NCBI GenBank assembly: GCA_001970855.1
Contig: LSSN01000294.1
Coordinates: 15,144-37,768, forward strand
Reading direction: 5' to 3'
Length of the DNA stretch: 22,625 nt
Source: Smittium culicis
Taxonomy: Eukaryota; Kickxellomycota; Harpellomycetes; Harpellales; Legeriomycetaceae
A model generated the notes under the pieces. It was not told where the DNA came from and made no database searches. It worked only from the letters and a program-made list of their open reading frames with translations. Position numbers and translations under genes: made by a program. Positions 21,141 to 22,625 of the stretch are shown here, one piece after another (within the stretch, counting starts at the first letter, position 1; every line of letters starts with the position of its first letter).

Positions 21141-21257
21141 AATTAGTAATTATTTCCACTGGGAGTATTTGAATCTAATAGCAATTTATTTTTGGTATTA
21201 CAAATTTTAGGAGAGAAAATGGCATACGATTTGGATTAGTGGAAATAATTGGTAATT
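21141..21257. repeat. 20-bp inverted repeats around a 77-bp spacer
   Basis: AATTAGTAATTATTTCCACT (21141-21160) and AGTGGAAATAATTGGTAATT (21238-21257) are complementary at 18 of 20 positions. It could be a tiny non-autonomous element or a stem-loop. I see no clear flanking target duplication. Confidence 0.55.
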
Positions 21258-21673
21258 GGATCGATAATTCTTTTTTCAAGTAGATTTGGAACAGAATATC
21301 GGATTTTTACTTCAACATTGAATTATTATCATAGTGTTTTACCAAAAAAAAAAAAAAATAGTCGCTACAAAAGAGGCAGCTTTGAAATTACATTCATATC
21401 ATATTTAATATATACGAGTGGGGAAGGATATGAAATTAATATATAAAAGTGAATTTAAATTGGGGCGATTTGATTAGAGGAATTTGAGGAGAATTATTTA
21501 TTAAATTGAGGCGGAGGATATAGCTATTATGTTTAATATAAATTGTTTATGGTGCCTTTAAAATGGAAAATTATTTTTAATAAGATTGGTTTTAGATATT
21601 TTGAAGGTGAGGGGGAGCGAAGTAATTTTTATTCAAGAAAATAAAACATAGTGGAGGTGGGAGTACGGTAGTA

Positions 21674-21719
21674 ACTATGGATATTGAAGTGAGGTTACTA
21701 TGGATATTGGAGTGAGGTT
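21674..21719. repeat. 23-bp direct repeat, two copies
   Basis: Two head-to-tail copies of a 23-mer beginning ACTATGGATATTG, with one mismatch, followed by shorter GAGGTTT echoes to about 21730. Confidence 0.85.
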
Positions 21720-22034
21720 TGAGGTTTGAGTGGAAATTTTTTTTTTTTTTTTGAGCGGTAATTTTAACTGATTGGAGATTGAAATTATATAAAAAAAATT
21801 ATAAATGCAGCATCGTTATTATATAAGAGAATAATTAGTGATTCTAATTGGTTTGATGATATAAAGTGATATATTCAAATGAGTAGCTGATAAAAAAAAA
21901 AAGTAGATGGACTAATATAATAAAACACGAAATTAAATTATGAGCTCAGCCTGTAGAAAGTAAGACTTTAGGGAAGCGTGACGAAAATTTATTTTTTTAT
22001 GTAATTATTAGGGATTAATTGTAGAAAAATAAAA

Positions 22035-22625
22035 TATGTGCGGGTGTTTCGAAGAGTGGAGCTGTTAAATAACATTTTATTCAGCTAATTAGCTTTGCCT
22101 TTAGTTTTAAATTCAATTGGGAAATAGTATATAATAAACTGTCCGATATACCAAATAGTTATTTAACTAATGTTATGCAATTAGGATATCTAGTAAGAAA
22201 TGAATAGTGCATTTTCTAAGAATTTCCTGTATATAAGAGGTTATATCGAGGAGTACGCTTTTCCTATTAAATTTTCTCACCCATCAGCTTTTAAGTTTAT
22301 CTTTAAAAAGCATTACAATATAGTATCTAAACAGTTATCCGATACATCCAATAATTTTGCCCAATTCACATTAGAAAATAATATGACCAATACTATAAGC
22401 TGTGCCTCGTCTATGAATCTCCGATAAATGTTAGATGGGGTATGGCATAATAAACTGTTGTCGTTAGTGTTAATATTTAAAACTCATATTTGGGAGATTG
22501 TTTCAAAGCGAGGAGCTTTTACATACAAGATTTCTCTACTTATCAGCTTTGGTTTTGTCTTTAATAGAATAATAATTTTCTGTCGATTAAATTATCTGAC
22601 GCTCCCAATAACATTTAATAATTCA
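22035..22625. repeat. three degenerate copies of a repeat unit, running off the window
   Basis: Cores begin near 22035, 22232 and 22490. Each has a GAGGAG-like word (22054, 22248, 22509), a CAGCT...TTTA segment about 40 bases later, and about 84 bases after the first word a segment translating to KLSDIPNS, KQLSDTSNN or KLSDAPNN. The spacing of these marks inside the units is nearly constant, while the unit-to-unit distance varies (~194 and ~261). A 75-codon open frame at 22200-22427 covers the middle copy. The units look like decayed tandem copies of something that once coded on the plus strand. The family is not recognised. Confidence 0.5.

Larger units (their letters stand above)
19865..22034. 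other. upstream region of GID4 and gene-free spacer, G-rich on the plus strand
   Basis: No gene is supported. On the plus strand C is scarce and G abundant (for example GGGGAGGAGTGGTAGGATAG near 20240), so the GID4 coding strand is CT-rich upstream of its start, as for the 5-phosphatase gene. A run of 13 G lies at 19958-19970. Small repeats at 21141-21257 and 21674-21719 are listed separately. Short open frames here consist mostly of AT-driven residues. Confidence 0.5.

Noticed and set aside
1..22625. tRNA, rRNA, CRISPR, or intact transposase or reverse transcriptase
   Set aside because: A read of both strands found no T-loop with matching stems, no regular spacer array and no recognisable catalytic motif of these kinds; an automated scan would be more sensitive than this reading.

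Overview
The window reads as nuclear DNA of a very AT-rich eukaryote. The evidence is GT-AG introns of about 59 to 230 bp that interrupt recognisable families, one with a perfect TACTAAC branch site; a GID/CTLH ubiquitin-ligase subunit (GID4); and a WD40-inositol 5-phosphatase whose catalytic domain looks fungal. An early-diverging fungus is my best guess. Sequence alone does not fix the lineage. Composition is uneven by eye: coding sequence is clearly richer in GC than the spacers, and the first 4.7 kb is almost entirely A/T.

Layout: 1-4735 is an AT desert with no supportable gene. At 4736-6205 and 9070-10532, both on the minus strand, lie two tandem paralogous secreted histidine acid phosphatases. 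Each has one short intron at the same place, directly after the conserved RSxD active-site motif. At 13923-16964 (plus strand) is a single-exon 1013-residue inositol-polyphosphate 5-phosphatase with a WD40-like N-terminus and a CUE/UBA-like C-terminal tail. At 18462-19864 (minus strand, convergent with the 5-phosphatase) is GID4/VID24, which I reconstructed as four exons ending in a 19-nt coding exon. From 19865 to the right end there is no convincing gene, but there are small repeats, including three degenerate copies of a repeat unit at the very edge.

The most informative signals concern the phosphatase pair. Exon 2 of the two copies has diverged to roughly half identity by eye. A 270-bp piece of exon 1 differs at only five synonymous sites, and a separate 50-bp block is identical, which suggests patchy gene conversion. 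Copy A (4736-6205) has Arg in place of the His of the catalytic HD motif, while copy B keeps it. The duplication also extends into the non-coding upstream flank, where shared relics look as if they were once coding on the plus strand.

The genes do not form one pathway. Two are secretory-route phosphatases, one is a cytosolic or membrane-associated phosphoinositide phosphatase, and one is a degron receptor. No tRNA, rRNA, CRISPR, intact transposon or virus-derived gene was recognised.
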